A DNA stretch of 64,000 bases from Massilia sp. TS11 (GTDB lineage: Bacteria > Pseudomonadota > Gammaproteobacteria > Burkholderiales > Burkholderiaceae_D). The position numbers and the translations under genes are program-made. The first letter of the stretch is position 1. Each line of letters starts with the position of its first letter. Location of the stretch: the NCBI RefSeq assembly GCF_022012445.1, contig NZ_JAKLTS010000015.1, forward strand, positions 1-64,000, read 5' to 3'. Below the pieces are notes generated by a model, which had not been told where the DNA came from, did no database searches, and worked only from the letters and a program-made list of their open reading frames with translations. Below are positions 1 through 8,553 of this stretch, in pieces.

Positions 1-4
1 CAGG

Positions 5-30
5 AAAAATGGGGGCTGACCCCGATTTTT
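5..30. repeat. GGGG(T/C)-TGACCCC palindromic repeat, copy 1
   Basis: An A-rich/T-rich flanked palindrome with a GGGG..GACCCC core. It is an imperfect copy of the element seen again at 76-99, 54025-54037 and 54075-54099. It lies in noncoding sequence. The function is unknown; such elements are frequent between genes in Oxalobacteraceae, which is general knowledge and was not checked here. Confidence 0.6.
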
Positions 31-41
31 CCGGAAAACAA

Positions 42-65
42 AAAGGCCGGGATGTCCCGGCCTTT
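42..65. terminator. Bidirectional hairpin terminator
   Basis: A perfect 11-bp stem (AAAGGCCGGGA pairing with TCCCGGCCTTT) closes around a two-base centre. A-rich sequence lies on the left and T-rich sequence on the right, so it can terminate in either direction. On the minus strand it lies just after the UPF0114 gene. On the plus strand it would end any gene to the left of the window. Confidence 0.7.
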
Positions 66-75
66 CTTGGCAGAT

Positions 76-99
76 AAATGGGGTCTGACCCCATTTTTT
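76..99. repeat. GGGGTC-T-GACCCC palindromic repeat, copy 2
   Basis: A palindrome with core GGGGTCTGACCCC and AAAT/ATTT flanks, ending only two bases from the stop codon of the UPF0114 gene. A 22-base stretch including CAGATAAAT and the core recurs on the opposite strand near 54030-54046, so the copies share flanking sequence as well as the core. Confidence 0.65.
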
Positions 100-101
100 C
101 T

Positions 102-803
102 TTAGTGCTTCTTGTGGTTGTGGCCGGCCACCATGGTGTCGGTCATCAGCTTGTCGCAGTAGGCGATCGCCATCGCCGACAGCAGGAATACGATGTGGAT
201 GCCGGTCTGGGCGATCAGGGTCTTGGAATCGTACTGGGCGGCGTTGATGAAGGTCTTCAGCAGGTGGATCGAGGAGATGCCGATGATCGCCATCGCCAGC
301 TTCACCTTCAGCACCGTGGCGTTCACATGCGACAGCCACTCGGGCTGGTCGGGATGGCTCTGCAGGTGCATGCGCGACACGAAAGTCTCGTAGCCGCCGA
401 CAATCACCATGATCAGCAGGTTGGAAATCATCACCACGTCGATCAGGCCGAGCACGACCAGCATGATCGTGGTCTCGGTCAGGCGCGCCGCGTGCGGCAG
501 CGGGGTGGTGACGGCGGCTGCTGCATGCGGGTCCGGCAGCGAGGCGGCCGCCGCGGCGGCTGCGGCCGGCGCATTGCCGAGGTTGTGCGGATTGGCCACG
601 CTCTCGGTGATCGCGGCCAGCGCATGGCCATTGCCGAGGGCGGCGGCGATCAGCTCGCTGAGCTCGACCCAGAAGTGGTAGACATACACGCACTGCGCCA
701 GAATCAGGCCCAGATACAGCGGCAACTGCAGCCAGCGGCTGGTGAAAATGAAGCGGGCCAGCGGGGGGATGCGTTGACCGTTTTGCGGGCTCAGTTCGCT
801 CAT
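102..803 (-). CDS. UPF0114 (YqhA / TIGR00645) family membrane protein
   Basis: A 233-residue inner-membrane protein of the uncharacterised UPF0114 family. Its N-terminus (MSELSPQNG, then [20 protein letters not shown]) and the later [15 protein letters not shown] block match the family. About four hydrophobic segments are visible: near residues 24-43, 115-140, 165-185 and 205-225. The protein is longer than E. coli YqhA (about 164 residues) because of a low-complexity Ala/Pro/His stretch with a run of eight alanines, probably a loop. The ATG at 803 was chosen over an upstream in-frame ATG because the family begins here; only a weak purine-rich RBS precedes it. The gene stands alone, and its molecular role is unknown. 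Confidence 0.82.
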   Translation of the reverse strand: MSELSPQNGQRIPPLARFIFTSRWLQLPLYLGLILAQCVYVYHFWVELSELIAAALGNGHALAAITESVANPHNLGNAPAAAAAAAASLPDPHAAAAVTTPLPHAARLTETTIMLVVLGLIDVVMISNLLIMVIVGGYETFVSRMHLQSHPDQPEWLSHVNATVLKVKLAMAIIGISSIHLLKTFINAAQYDSKTLIAQTGIHIVFLLSAMAIAYCDKLMTDTMVAGHNHKKH

Positions 804-884
804 GCTTTCTCTCAGAGTGCTTGTAGGAATCCTCCGATTATACCGATCTATGTAGTAAAGAAAATACATCAATGATCATTTTGT

Positions 885-2366
885 CTAGGCGATCTGCATC
901 CAGATGGTCTTCAGTTCGGTGTACTTGTCGAAGGCGTGCAGGGACTTGTCGCGCCCGTTGCCGGACTGCTTGTAGCCGCCGAACGGCACCGTGATGTCGT
1001 CGCTGTCGTACTGGTTGATGTGGACGGTGCCGGCCCGCAGCGCGCGCGCCAGCTGCACGGCCTTGCCCAGCTCGCGCGTCCAGACCGCCGCGTGCAGGCC
1101 GTAACTGGTGGCATTGGCCTGGCGCACGGCCTCGTGCACGTCGTCGAAGCACAGCACCGACAGCACCGGGCCGAAAATCTCCTCGCGCGCGATGCGCATC
1201 TCGGGCCGCACCTGGTCAAAGATCGTCGGCGCCACATAGCAGCCGCCGCTGTCGGTGCGCGCCGCCGTGCCGCCGGTCAGCAGGCGCGCGCCTTCGTTCT
1301 GGCCGCTTTCGATATAGCCGAGCACGGTCTGCTGCTGCTGGCCATCGACCAGGGCCCCCATCACGGTGCTCTCCTCGAGCGGGTCGGCGGGGGCGTAGCG
1401 CGGCACCAGGGCCAGGGCCTTTTCCATGAAGGCCGCGTAGATCGCGCGCTCGACAAACAGGCGCGAGGGCGCATTGCAGCTTTCGCCCTGGTTGAAGAAG
1501 ATCGATCCGACGGCGGCCTGGACGGCGGCGTCGAGGTCGGGGCAATCGGCGCAGACGATGTTCGCCGACTTGCCGCCCAGCTCGGTCCAGGCGCGCTTCA
1601 GATTGCTCTGCCCGGCCATCTGCTGGATCTGCTTGCCGACCCGGGTCGAGCCGGTGAAGCCGATGCTGTCGACGTCCATGTGCAGGGCGAGGGCGGCGCC
1701 GGCCTCGGGGCCGAACCCGGGCAGCACGTGGAAGACCCCGGGCGGCAGGCCAGCCGCATGGGCCAGTTCGCCCAGGCGCAGCGCGCTCAGCGGGGCTTTT
1801 TCCGAGGGCTTCAGGATCACGCTGTTGCCGGCTGCCAAGGCCGGGCCGATCTTCCAGGCCGCCATCAGCAGCGGATAGTTCCACGGCGTGATCGCGGCCA
1901 CCACGCCGACCGGCTCGCGCACGACCAGGGCCAGGCTGTCGGCCGGGGCCGGCGCCACTTCGCCGTACAGCTTGTCGATGGCCTCGCCATACCAGCGGAT
2001 GCAGTTGGCCGCCAGGGCCACGTCGACGCTCAGGCTGTACTGGATCGGTTTGCCCATGTCGAGGGTCTCGAGCAGGGCCAGCTCGTCCGCATGGGCCAGC
2101 ATCAGCTCGGCCAGGCGCAGCAGCACGCGTTTGCGCGCGGCCGGGGCCTGGCCGGCCCAGCGTCCGTCCTCGAAGGCGGCGCGCGCCAGGGCCACGGCGC
2201 GCTCGACGTCGCGCCCGTCGCAGCGCGCCACCTGGCCGAGCAGGCGGCCGTCGACCGGCGACAGATTGTCGAAGCGGGCGTCGGCTGCGGCCCAGACGCG
2301 TTCCCCATTGATCAGTGCACGGCCGTCGCAGTCTGCGCGCGCGGCCCGTTCATGCCAGATTCCCAT
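885..2366 (-). CDS. puuC: NAD-dependent aldehyde dehydrogenase, PuuC-like
   Basis: A 493-residue ALDH superfamily enzyme. The closest match by eye is PuuC (gamma-glutamyl-gamma-aminobutyraldehyde dehydrogenase), which oxidises the aldehyde made from putrescine. Visible features are the cofactor-site motif ITPWNYP near residue 159, the catalytic base Glu262 in TELGGKS, the NAD-fold motif GFTGST and the nucleophile Cys297 in NQGESC. The start is fixed by a strong AGGAGG site just before the ATG; an in-frame extension upstream lacks family similarity. It is divergent from the symporter gene and about 2.4 kb from a polyamine-catabolic set, which supports a role in polyamine use. Other aldehydes, such as betaine aldehyde or indole-acetaldehyde, cannot be excluded. 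Confidence 0.85.
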   Translation of the reverse strand: MGIWHERAARADCDGRALINGERVWAAADARFDNLSPVDGRLLGQVARCDGRDVERAVALARAAFEDGRWAGQAPAARKRVLLRLAELMLAHADELALLETLDMGKPIQYSLSVDVALAANCIRWYGEAIDKLYGEVAPAPADSLALVVREPVGVVAAITPWNYPLLMAAWKIGPALAAGNSVILKPSEKAPLSALRLGELAHAAGLPPGVFHVLPGFGPEAGAALALHMDVDSIGFTGSTRVGKQIQQMAGQSNLKRAWTELGGKSANIVCADCPDLDAAVQAAVGSIFFNQGESCNAPSRLFVERAIYAAFMEKALALVPRYAPADPLEESTVMGALVDGQQQQTVLGYIESGQNEGARLLTGGTAARTDSGGCYVAPTIFDQVRPEMRIAREEIFGPVLSVLCFDDVHEAVRQANATSYGLHAAVWTRELGKAVQLARALRAGTVHINQYDSDDITVPFGGYKQSGNGRDKSLHAFDKYTELKTIWMQIA

Positions 2367-2421
2367 GCTGTCCTCCTGTGGCGGATTTGCCTCCAGTCTG
2401 GCACAGTCGGCGCCGATTTTT

Positions 2422-2453
2422 TTGCGGCCGCGCGTGCCTCCTGAGGCTATAAT
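2422..2453 (+). promoter_or_regulatory. Candidate sigma-70 promoter for the symporter
   Basis: A perfect TATAAT at 2448-2453 lies 48 bases before the symporter ATG. A weak TTGCGG is found 20 bases upstream, longer than the optimal spacing. The same intergenic segment must also drive the divergent puuC gene. Confidence 0.5.
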
Positions 2454-2500
2454 CGCCCAATTTTCGTACAGATAAAGCCACAAGGGGAGTCCGCAACACC

Positions 2501-3970
2501 ATGAACACCACCCTGATCACTTCGGTTGTGATCTACCTGCTGGGGACGCTCGCGCTGGGCATGTGGGCCGGCACGCGCATCAAGAACACGGGCGACTTCG
2601 CCGTCGCCGGGCGCAGCCTGCCGCTGGTGATGGTGATTACCACCACCTTCGCCACCTGGTTCGGAGCGGAAACGGTGATGGGTATTCCGGCCAAATTCGT
2701 CCAGGGCGGCCTGAATTCCCTGGTCGAAGACCCGTTCGGCGCCGGCATGTGTCTGATCCTCGTGGGTCTGGTGTTCGCCACCAAGCTGTACCGGCTGAAT
2801 CTGCTGACCATCGGCGACTACTACCGCGCGCGCTACGGCAAGGGCATCGAAGTGTTCTGCTCGGTGGCCATCATCCTGTCCTACCTGGGCTGGGTGGCGG
2901 CCCAGATCACGGCCCTGGGCCTGGTGTTCTCGGTGCTGACGCATGGCTGGATGTCGGAGACGGCCGGCATGATCATCGGCACCCTCGCCGTCCTCATCTA
3001 TGTGGTGGTCGGCGGTTTCCTGGCCGTCGCCGTGACCGACTTCATCCAGATGATCGTGCTGGTGCTGGGCATGAGCGTGATCGCCGTGTTCTCGGCCGAC
3101 CTGGCCGGCGGCGCCGACAAGGTGCTGCACATGGCCAGCCAGCGCGATCTGTGGAAATTCCTGCCCGAGCCCAGCTTCAAGGACCTGGCCTTCTTCATCG
3201 GCGCCGGCGTGACCATGATGTTCGGCTCGATCCCGCAGCAGGACGTCTACCAGCGCGTGATGTCGGCCAAGGACGCCCAGACCTCGACGCGCGGCGCCGT
3301 CATCGGCGGCCTCAGCTACATCATCTTCGCCTTCGTGCCGATGTTCGTCGTCGCCTCGGCCGTCACCGTGATGGGCGACACCGCCCTGACCATGGCGCGC
3401 GAAGACTACCAGCGCGTGCTGCCCACCTTCGTCATGGAGCGCATGCCGCTGGTGATGCAGATCCTGTTCTTCGGCGCGCTGCTGTCGGCGATCAAGTCGA
3501 CGTCCTCGGCCACGCTGCTGGCGCCCTCGACCAGCTTCGTCGAGAACATCCTGAAAAATCTGCGCCCGCACATGAGTGACCGCCAGCAGCTGTTCGCCAT
3601 GCGCTGCACGATCGTGGTCTTCGCCGCCCTCGTGCTGACCTATGCGATCGCGATGAAAGGCACCTCGATTTACGATCTGGTCAGCTCGGCCTACCAGGTC
3701 ACCCTGGTCGGCGCCTTCGTCCCGCTGCTGATGGGCCTGTACTGGAAGCGCGCCACCACCCAGGGCGCGATCGCCTCGGTCACGCTCGGCATTGGCACCT
3801 GGATTCTGTTCTTCCCCCAGGTCAGCCCGCTCGGCCAGATGTTCCCGGGCCAGCTGGCCGGCCTGCTGGCCGCCTTCGCCGGCATGTTCATCGGCTCGCT
3901 CGCGCCCCAGCTGCTGAAGAACCGGCACGAACCGCATCTGAGCCACGCGGTCCACACCGAAACGGCCTGA
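2501..3970 (+). CDS. Sodium:solute symporter (SSS family)
   Basis: A 489-residue membrane transporter of the SSS/SLC5 family, expected to couple solute uptake to Na+ entry. About 13 hydrophobic helices are visible along the whole length. Family landmarks are the N-terminal NTGDFAVAGRSLP block, the TWFGAETVMG segment in helix 2 and the conserved LLSAIKSTSSATLLAPST segment near residue 330. The ATG is preceded by AAGGGGAG. The substrate cannot be read from sequence. Its position divergent from a PuuC-like dehydrogenase and beside a spu-type cluster suggests a polyamine, an amino acid or a related amine. It ends three bases before the convergent binding-protein gene. Confidence 0.88.
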   Translation: MNTTLITSVVIYLLGTLALGMWAGTRIKNTGDFAVAGRSLPLVMVITTTFATWFGAETVMGIPAKFVQGGLNSLVEDPFGAGMCLILVGLVFATKLYRLNLLTIGDYYRARYGKGIEVFCSVAIILSYLGWVAAQITALGLVFSVLTHGWMSETAGMIIGTLAVLIYVVVGGFLAVAVTDFIQMIVLVLGMSVIAVFSADLAGGADKVLHMASQRDLWKFLPEPSFKDLAFFIGAGVTMMFGSIPQQDVYQRVMSAKDAQTSTRGAVIGGLSYIIFAFVPMFVVASAVTVMGDTALTMAREDYQRVLPTFVMERMPLVMQILFFGALLSAIKSTSSATLLAPSTSFVENILKNLRPHMSDRQQLFAMRCTIVVFAALVLTYAIAMKGTSIYDLVSSAYQVTLVGAFVPLLMGLYWKRATTQGAIASVTLGIGTWILFFPQVSPLGQMFPGQLAGLLAAFAGMFIGSLAPQLLKNRHEPHLSHAVHTETA

Positions 3971-3973
3971 GCG

Positions 3974-4738
3974 CTACTTCTGGCTGCCCAGATAGGGCGC
4001 CGTCAGGCGCTCGATGCTGCCGTCCTGCTGCATCTGCGCCAGCGCGCGGTCGAAGGCGGCAGCCAGGGCGGCCGCCTGCGGGCGCTTGCTGAACACCACA
4101 AAGGTGTCATAGCGTTCGAGTGAGGGACTGAGCTTGCGGATCCCCGTCAGGCCCAGCTGGCGCAGCGTGTAGGCGCCGACCGTGGCGTCGCTGAGCACGG
4201 CGTCGATGCGGCGCAGCTGCAGCTTCTGGAAATTGGTGGCATCGGCGCCGACCTCGGCCACCTGAAAGCGCCCGGCCGCCACGCCCTGCACGATGCTCTC
4301 GGGCAGGCGAAAACCGGCGCGCACGCCAATCTTTTTGCCCTGCAGATCGGCCAGACTGGCCACCCCGCCCGCTTCATTGCGCACGAACAGCACATACTCG
4401 GTGTGCTGGAGCGGCACCTGCCCGTATTCGAGATAGGCGGCGCGGTGCGCCATGCGGGTGAAGGCGAACGCGCATTCGACCGTGCTGGCGGCCCCGCGCG
4501 CCAGCTCGCTTTCGAGGCGGCGCCAAGGCATCTGGCGGAACTGGATGGCAATCCCGAGGCGGCGTCCGGCCTCGCTCAGGATATCGGCCGAGAGCACGCC
4601 CAGGCCCGCGCCCTGGGGCATGAAATACGGCACGAACACATCGTCATAGCACACCAGCTGGGCAGGCAGGCCCGCCGCCGCGCGCGCGGCAGCGAGACCA
4701 AGCAGTGCAGCCAGCAGCCAGGCAGGAAGTGCGCGCAT
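3974..4738 (-). CDS. Periplasmic solute-binding protein (SBP family 3, amino-acid type)
   Basis: A 254-residue secreted protein. An N-terminal signal peptide ([20 protein letters not shown]) is followed by a family-3 solute-binding domain with typical segments such as LQGKKIGVRAG and a C-terminal LAQMQQDGSIERL helix. No ABC permease or ATPase is adjacent, so it may be an orphan receptor or serve a transporter elsewhere. The start was chosen because the signal peptide begins there; the longer reading frame adds 40 residues with no similarity. No clear Shine-Dalgarno is visible. Its own promoter lies just upstream. Location next to spuC suggests an amine or amino-acid ligand, but this is inference. 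Confidence 0.8.
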   Translation of the reverse strand: MRALPAWLLAALLGLAAARAAAGLPAQLVCYDDVFVPYFMPQGAGLGVLSADILSEAGRRLGIAIQFRQMPWRRLESELARGAASTVECAFAFTRMAHRAAYLEYGQVPLQHTEYVLFVRNEAGGVASLADLQGKKIGVRAGFRLPESIVQGVAAGRFQVAEVGADATNFQKLQLRRIDAVLSDATVGAYTLRQLGLTGIRKLSPSLERYDTFVVFSKRPQAAALAAAFDRALAQMQQDGSIERLTAPYLGSQK

Positions 4739-4767
4739 GGGGAGGACGGAAAGAAAGATCCTCACCC

Positions 4768-4795
4768 ATTGTAACAAAGACTTCCTTCCAAGCAA
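4768..4795 (-). promoter_or_regulatory. Candidate sigma-70 promoter for the binding-protein gene
   Basis: On the minus strand TTGCTT and TACAAT are separated by 16 bases, with the -10 box 29 bases before the ATG. It falls in the 71-base gap after spuC, so the binding protein can be expressed separately from the spu genes. Confidence 0.5.
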
Positions 4796-4809
4796 GCTTT
4801 GTGTGCAAT

Positions 4810-6201
4810 TTATACATAGCCGAGGGCGGCCAGCACCTGCTGCGTCTCGTTCAGGCAATAGCGGATGCGCGCCACCATTTCATCGATCTGGCGCGGCTGC
4901 ATGATCAGCGGCGGCGCGATGATCATGCGCTCGCCGACGGCGCGCATCACCATGCCATTGCGGAACATCTGGGCGCGGCACAGCAGGCCCACGCCCAGGG
5001 CCGGATCGAAGGCGCTGCCGTCGGGGCGCACGAGATTGAGCCCGGCGACGAAACCGCAGCTGTCGACATGGCCGACCAGCGGATGGCCGGCCAGGCTGGC
5101 AAAGCGCGCCGCCAGATAGGGGCCGGTGTCCTCGCGCACGCGCCGCACCAGGTCTTCTTCCTCGAGGATGCGCAGATTTTCGAGGGCCGCCGCACAGGCC
5201 ACCGGATGGCCCGAGTAGGTGAAGCCATGGGCGAACTCGCCGCCCGCGGCCAGCACGCGCGCGACCCGCTCGCCGACCAGCACCCCGCCCAGCGGCACAT
5301 AGCCGGAGGTGACGCCCTTGGCGAAGGTGATCAGGTCGGGGCGGATGCCGAAGCGCTCGCTGCCGAACCAGTGCCCAAGCCGGCCGAAGCCGCAGATCAC
5401 TTCATCGGCGATCAGCAGGATGCCGTGGGCGTCGCAGATGCGCTGGATTTCGGGCCAGTAGCTGGCCGGCGGAATCACCACGCCGCCAGCGCCCTGGACC
5501 GGCTCGCCGATGAAGGCGGCCACCCGCTCCGGTCCAATGTCGGCCAGCGCCTGTTCGAGCCAGCGCGCGGCCTGCAGACCGAAGGCCTCGGGGTCGGTGC
5601 CGGGCGCCTGCTTCCACAGATTCGGCTCGCCGATGTGGTGGATGTCGGGCAGCGGCAGACCGCCCTGGGCATGCATGCCGGCCATGCCGCCCAGCGAAGC
5701 GCCGGCCAGGGTCGAGCCGTGGTAGGCATTGTGGCGGCTGATGATCACGCGCCGCTGCGGCTGGCCGAGCAGCTCCCAGTAGCGCCGCACCATGCGCACA
5801 TTGGTGTCGTTCGCCTCCGAGCCGGACGAGGTGAAGAACACATGCTGAAAACCGGGCGGCGCGAGCGCGGCCAGGCGCGCGGCCAGCTGCACGGCCGGCA
5901 CATTGGTGCTCTGGAAGAAGCTGTTGTAGAACGGCAGAGTCTGCATCTGCTCGGCCGCCGCCTGCACGATGCGCGTGCGCCCGTAGCCGGCGTTCACGCA
6001 CCACAGGCCGCTCATGCCATCGATGATCTGCTGGCCGTCGGCATCCCAGATGTAGATGCCGTCGCCGCGCACGATCACGCGCGCCCCTTCGCGCGCCAGG
6101 GCGGCGTGGTCGGTGAACGGATGCAGGTAATGGGCGCTGTCGAGCAGCTGCAGCGCATGGGTATCGAGTGCCGATCCGATCGGCGGAACTTGACGGGTCA
6201 T
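4810..6201 (-). CDS. spuC: Class III aminotransferase, SpuC-like (putrescine/polyamine aminotransferase)
   Basis: A 463-residue PLP-dependent class III aminotransferase. By family it transfers the amino group of putrescine or cadaverine to pyruvate, giving 4-aminobutanal. Visible features are the SSGSEAND cofactor-phosphate motif near residue 125, Asp266 in ADEVICGFGR and the Schiff-base Lys295 in TFAKGVTSGY. The full length fits SpuC. A GAGGAGAAG ribosome-binding site lies seven bases before the ATG. It is the third gene of a minus-strand set spuA-spuB-spuC, 10 bases after the glutamine-synthetase-like gene, matching the gene content of the Pseudomonas spu locus. Beta-alanine or other omega-amino substrates are possible alternatives. 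Confidence 0.88.
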   Translation of the reverse strand: MTRQVPPIGSALDTHALQLLDSAHYLHPFTDHAALAREGARVIVRGDGIYIWDADGQQIIDGMSGLWCVNAGYGRTRIVQAAAEQMQTLPFYNSFFQSTNVPAVQLAARLAALAPPGFQHVFFTSSGSEANDTNVRMVRRYWELLGQPQRRVIISRHNAYHGSTLAGASLGGMAGMHAQGGLPLPDIHHIGEPNLWKQAPGTDPEAFGLQAARWLEQALADIGPERVAAFIGEPVQGAGGVVIPPASYWPEIQRICDAHGILLIADEVICGFGRLGHWFGSERFGIRPDLITFAKGVTSGYVPLGGVLVGERVARVLAAGGEFAHGFTYSGHPVACAAALENLRILEEEDLVRRVREDTGPYLAARFASLAGHPLVGHVDSCGFVAGLNLVRPDGSAFDPALGVGLLCRAQMFRNGMVMRAVGERMIIAPPLIMQPRQIDEMVARIRYCLNETQQVLAALGYV

Positions 6202-6211
6202 GCTCTTCTCC

Positions 6212-7582
6212 TCAGACGTGCAGCAGCAGGTGCTCGCGCTCCCACGGGCTGATGACAGTCATGAATTCGAGATGCTCGCGTTCCTTCACGGCCGCGTAGA
6301 CGTCGATGAAGCGCTCGCCCAGCACCTCGCCCAGCTTGGTCTCCTGGCGCAGCTGGTCGATCGCCTCGGGCAGGCCGCGCGGCAGCTGGAACGGCAGGTC
6401 GTAGGCGCTGCCCGTCATCGGCGCACTCGGCTCGAGGCGCTCGGTCATGCCGAGGAAGCCGCAGGCCAGGGTCACCGCCAGCGCCAGATAGGGATTGGCG
6501 TCGGCGCCGATGACGCGGTTCTCGACGCGCCGGTCCTGCACGCCCGACTCGGGCACACGAAAGCCGACCGTGCGGTTGTCCACGCCCCACTGGATATTGA
6601 TCGGCGCCGAGGTGTGCGGCACGATGCGCCGGTAGGAATTGACATAGGGCGCGACCAGGGCCATGGCCGAGGGCATGTAGCGCTGCAGGCCGCCGATATA
6701 CCACTTGAACAGCTGCGAAGGCGAGCCGTCCTCGTTGCTGAAGATATTGCGACCGCTGCTGATCTCGGTCACGCTCTGGTGCACGTGCATGGCGCTGCCC
6801 GGCTCGCCCGCCATCGGCTTGGCCATGAAGGTCGCATACATCTGGTGCTTGAGCGCGGCCTCGCGCAGCGTGCGCTTGAAGTAAAAAACCTTGTCGGCCA
6901 GGCCGAGCGGATCGCCGTGCAGGAAGTTGATTTCCATCTGGCCCGCGCCGATCTCGTGAATCAGGGTGTCGATGTCGAGATTCATCAGATCGCAGTAATC
7001 GTAGATGTCCTCGAACAGGGGATCGAATTCATTGACGGCGTCGATGCTGTACACCTGGCGGCTGGTTTCGGCGCGCCCGCTGCGGCCCTGGGGGGCGCGC
7101 AGCGGCTGGTCGGGATCGCTGTTCTTGGCCGTCAGATAGAACTCGAGTTCGGGCGCGACCAGCGGCTGCCAGCCCTGGTCCTGGTAGCGGCGCAGCACGC
7201 GCCGCAGCACGCTGCGCGGCGCGAAGTCGACCAGTTTGCCATCGGCAAAATAGCAGTCCTGGATCACCTGGGCGGTCGGGTCGGTGGCCCAGGGCACCAT
7301 CGTGATGGTGCCGGGGTCGGCGCGCAGATACATGTCGCGGTCGACGCTGGAAATGGCGCGCTGATAGGCTTCGTCGTCGTTCGGCACATTGCCGGTGACG
7401 GTCATGCCGAGCACCACTTCGGGGATGCGCATGCCGCGTTCCTGGGTGAACTTTGCGCGCGGCAGAATTTTGCCGCGTGCCACGCCGGTCAGGTCGGGCA
7501 CGAGACATTCGATTTCGGTCACCTGTTTCTCGTTGAGCCACAGGTCCATGTCGGTAAAGCTGAAATTGTCGCGAATTGCCAT
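6212..7582 (-). CDS. spuB: Glutamine synthetase family protein (gamma-glutamylpolyamine synthetase type)
   Basis: A 456-residue member of the GS/PuuA/SpuB group, which ligates glutamate to putrescine or related polyamines with ATP. The N-terminal domain carries KQVTEIECLVPDLTGVARGK. The catalytic domain carries the metal-binding GAGQMEINFLHGDP segment, then SAMHVHQSV and the NNRTVGFR-like DNRTVGFRVP segment. The ATG at 7582 is preceded by AGAGAGG; the 12 extra in-frame upstream residues are not family-like. The gene lies between spuA and spuC on the same strand. Its context, rather than sequence alone, argues against it being the ammonia-assimilating glnA enzyme. Confidence 0.85.
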   Translation of the reverse strand: MAIRDNFSFTDMDLWLNEKQVTEIECLVPDLTGVARGKILPRAKFTQERGMRIPEVVLGMTVTGNVPNDDEAYQRAISSVDRDMYLRADPGTITMVPWATDPTAQVIQDCYFADGKLVDFAPRSVLRRVLRRYQDQGWQPLVAPELEFYLTAKNSDPDQPLRAPQGRSGRAETSRQVYSIDAVNEFDPLFEDIYDYCDLMNLDIDTLIHEIGAGQMEINFLHGDPLGLADKVFYFKRTLREAALKHQMYATFMAKPMAGEPGSAMHVHQSVTEISSGRNIFSNEDGSPSQLFKWYIGGLQRYMPSAMALVAPYVNSYRRIVPHTSAPINIQWGVDNRTVGFRVPESGVQDRRVENRVIGADANPYLALAVTLACGFLGMTERLEPSAPMTGSAYDLPFQLPRGLPEAIDQLRQETKLGEVLGERFIDVYAAVKEREHLEFMTVISPWEREHLLLHV

Positions 7583-7663
7583 GATGGCCTCTCTTTTGTG
7601 TCGAGTCATAACCGCCACGGCGCAGGCGCCGGACGGACCGTATCCAGAGATGTGCCGGGCCAG

Positions 7664-8425
7664 CTAGGGGATGCGTTCGAGCGCGGCGTGGTAGTCGCGG
7701 CAGGCGTCGCCAAAGGCCGCGAACAGTTTGCAGGCATCGCTGTTCTGCTGCAGATGCCATTCGGGATGCCATTGCAGCCCGAGCAGGAAGCCGGGCGCAC
7801 CCGGCAGGGAGAAAGCTTCGATCAGGCCGTCTTCGGCGCGCGCTTCGACGGCCAGGCCCGGGGCCAGCACATCGACGCCCTGGCCATGCAGGGAGTTGAC
7901 GCGGATCTCGCTGCTACCGAGCACGCGCGCCAGCAGGCCGCCCGGCATCAGGGTGACCGGATGGGCCGGGCCGTATTGCTCCTCGAGCTCGGCGAGCGGA
8001 TTTTCGCGGTGGTCGAACTTGCCGGCCACCTCCTGCACGGCCTGGTGCAGACTGCCGCCGAGGGCGACATTGACTTCCTGAAAGCCGCGGCAGATGGCCA
8101 GCAGCGGAATGCCGCGCGCAATCGCCGCGCGCAGCAGGGGCAAGGTGGTGGCGTCGCGCGCGGGATCGAGCGGCAGGGCCGGATTGTGCACGGCCTGGTC
8201 GAAATAACTGGGATGGACATTCGAGGGCGAGCCGGTCAGCAGCACACCGTCGCAGGTATCGAGCCAGGTGTCGAGATCGGCCTCGGCGCCGAGGGCCGGC
8301 GCGATCAGCGGCGCGCAATGGGCCCCGTGCACCACAGCATCCACATATTTGAACTGCACGATGTGATGCATGTGGTGGCCGATATGCCAGCTACAGGCTG
8401 GGACGAGGACGATCGGACGGCGCAT
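7664..8425 (-). CDS. spuA: Gamma-glutamyl-GABA hydrolase (class I glutamine amidotransferase-like), PuuD/SpuA type
   Basis: A 253-residue hydrolase of the PuuD family, which releases GABA (or the corresponding amino acid) from its gamma-glutamyl conjugate. The nucleophile is Cys112 in LLAICRGFQE, and the His of LGLQWHPEW completes the catalytic site. LLTGSPSNVHP and RVNSLHGQG are also family hallmarks. It is the first gene of the spuA-spuB-spuC set and divergent from gabD, which would act on succinate semialdehyde formed from the GABA. The start is uncertain: ATG codons at 8449 and 8458 are in frame and none has a strong RBS. 8425 fits the family N-terminus (MRRPIVLVPA). Confidence 0.85.
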   Translation of the reverse strand: MRRPIVLVPACSWHIGHHMHHIVQFKYVDAVVHGAHCAPLIAPALGAEADLDTWLDTCDGVLLTGSPSNVHPSYFDQAVHNPALPLDPARDATTLPLLRAAIARGIPLLAICRGFQEVNVALGGSLHQAVQEVAGKFDHRENPLAELEEQYGPAHPVTLMPGGLLARVLGSSEIRVNSLHGQGVDVLAPGLAVEARAEDGLIEAFSLPGAPGFLLGLQWHPEWHLQQNSDACKLFAAFGDACRDYHAALERIP

Positions 8426-8478
8426 GGTGGGACTCGCTTTCACGGCCATCATAGCCAAGTTCGGTAAGCAATGCCAAC

Positions 8479-8503
8479 ACGCCAGCGCAAGCTGCGCCGG
8501 CGT
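8479..8503. promoter_or_regulatory. Inverted repeat between divergent spuA and gabD
   Basis: Two 11-base arms (ACGCCAGCGCA and TGCGCCGGCGT, one mismatch) around a three-base centre lie in the 128-base divergent promoter region. No T-tract follows on either side, so an operator is more likely than a terminator. The cognate regulator is not identifiable in the window. Confidence 0.4.
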
Positions 8504-8553
8504 CAGATAGGGTATTGGATTAAGATGACAGGATGATCACAAGCGAGGTCGCC

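Noticed and set aside
6212-7582. Assignment of the glutamine-synthetase-like gene as glnA
   Set aside because: It lies between spuA and spuC and its end and N-terminal segments fit the polyamine-ligase group, so ammonia assimilation is less likely.
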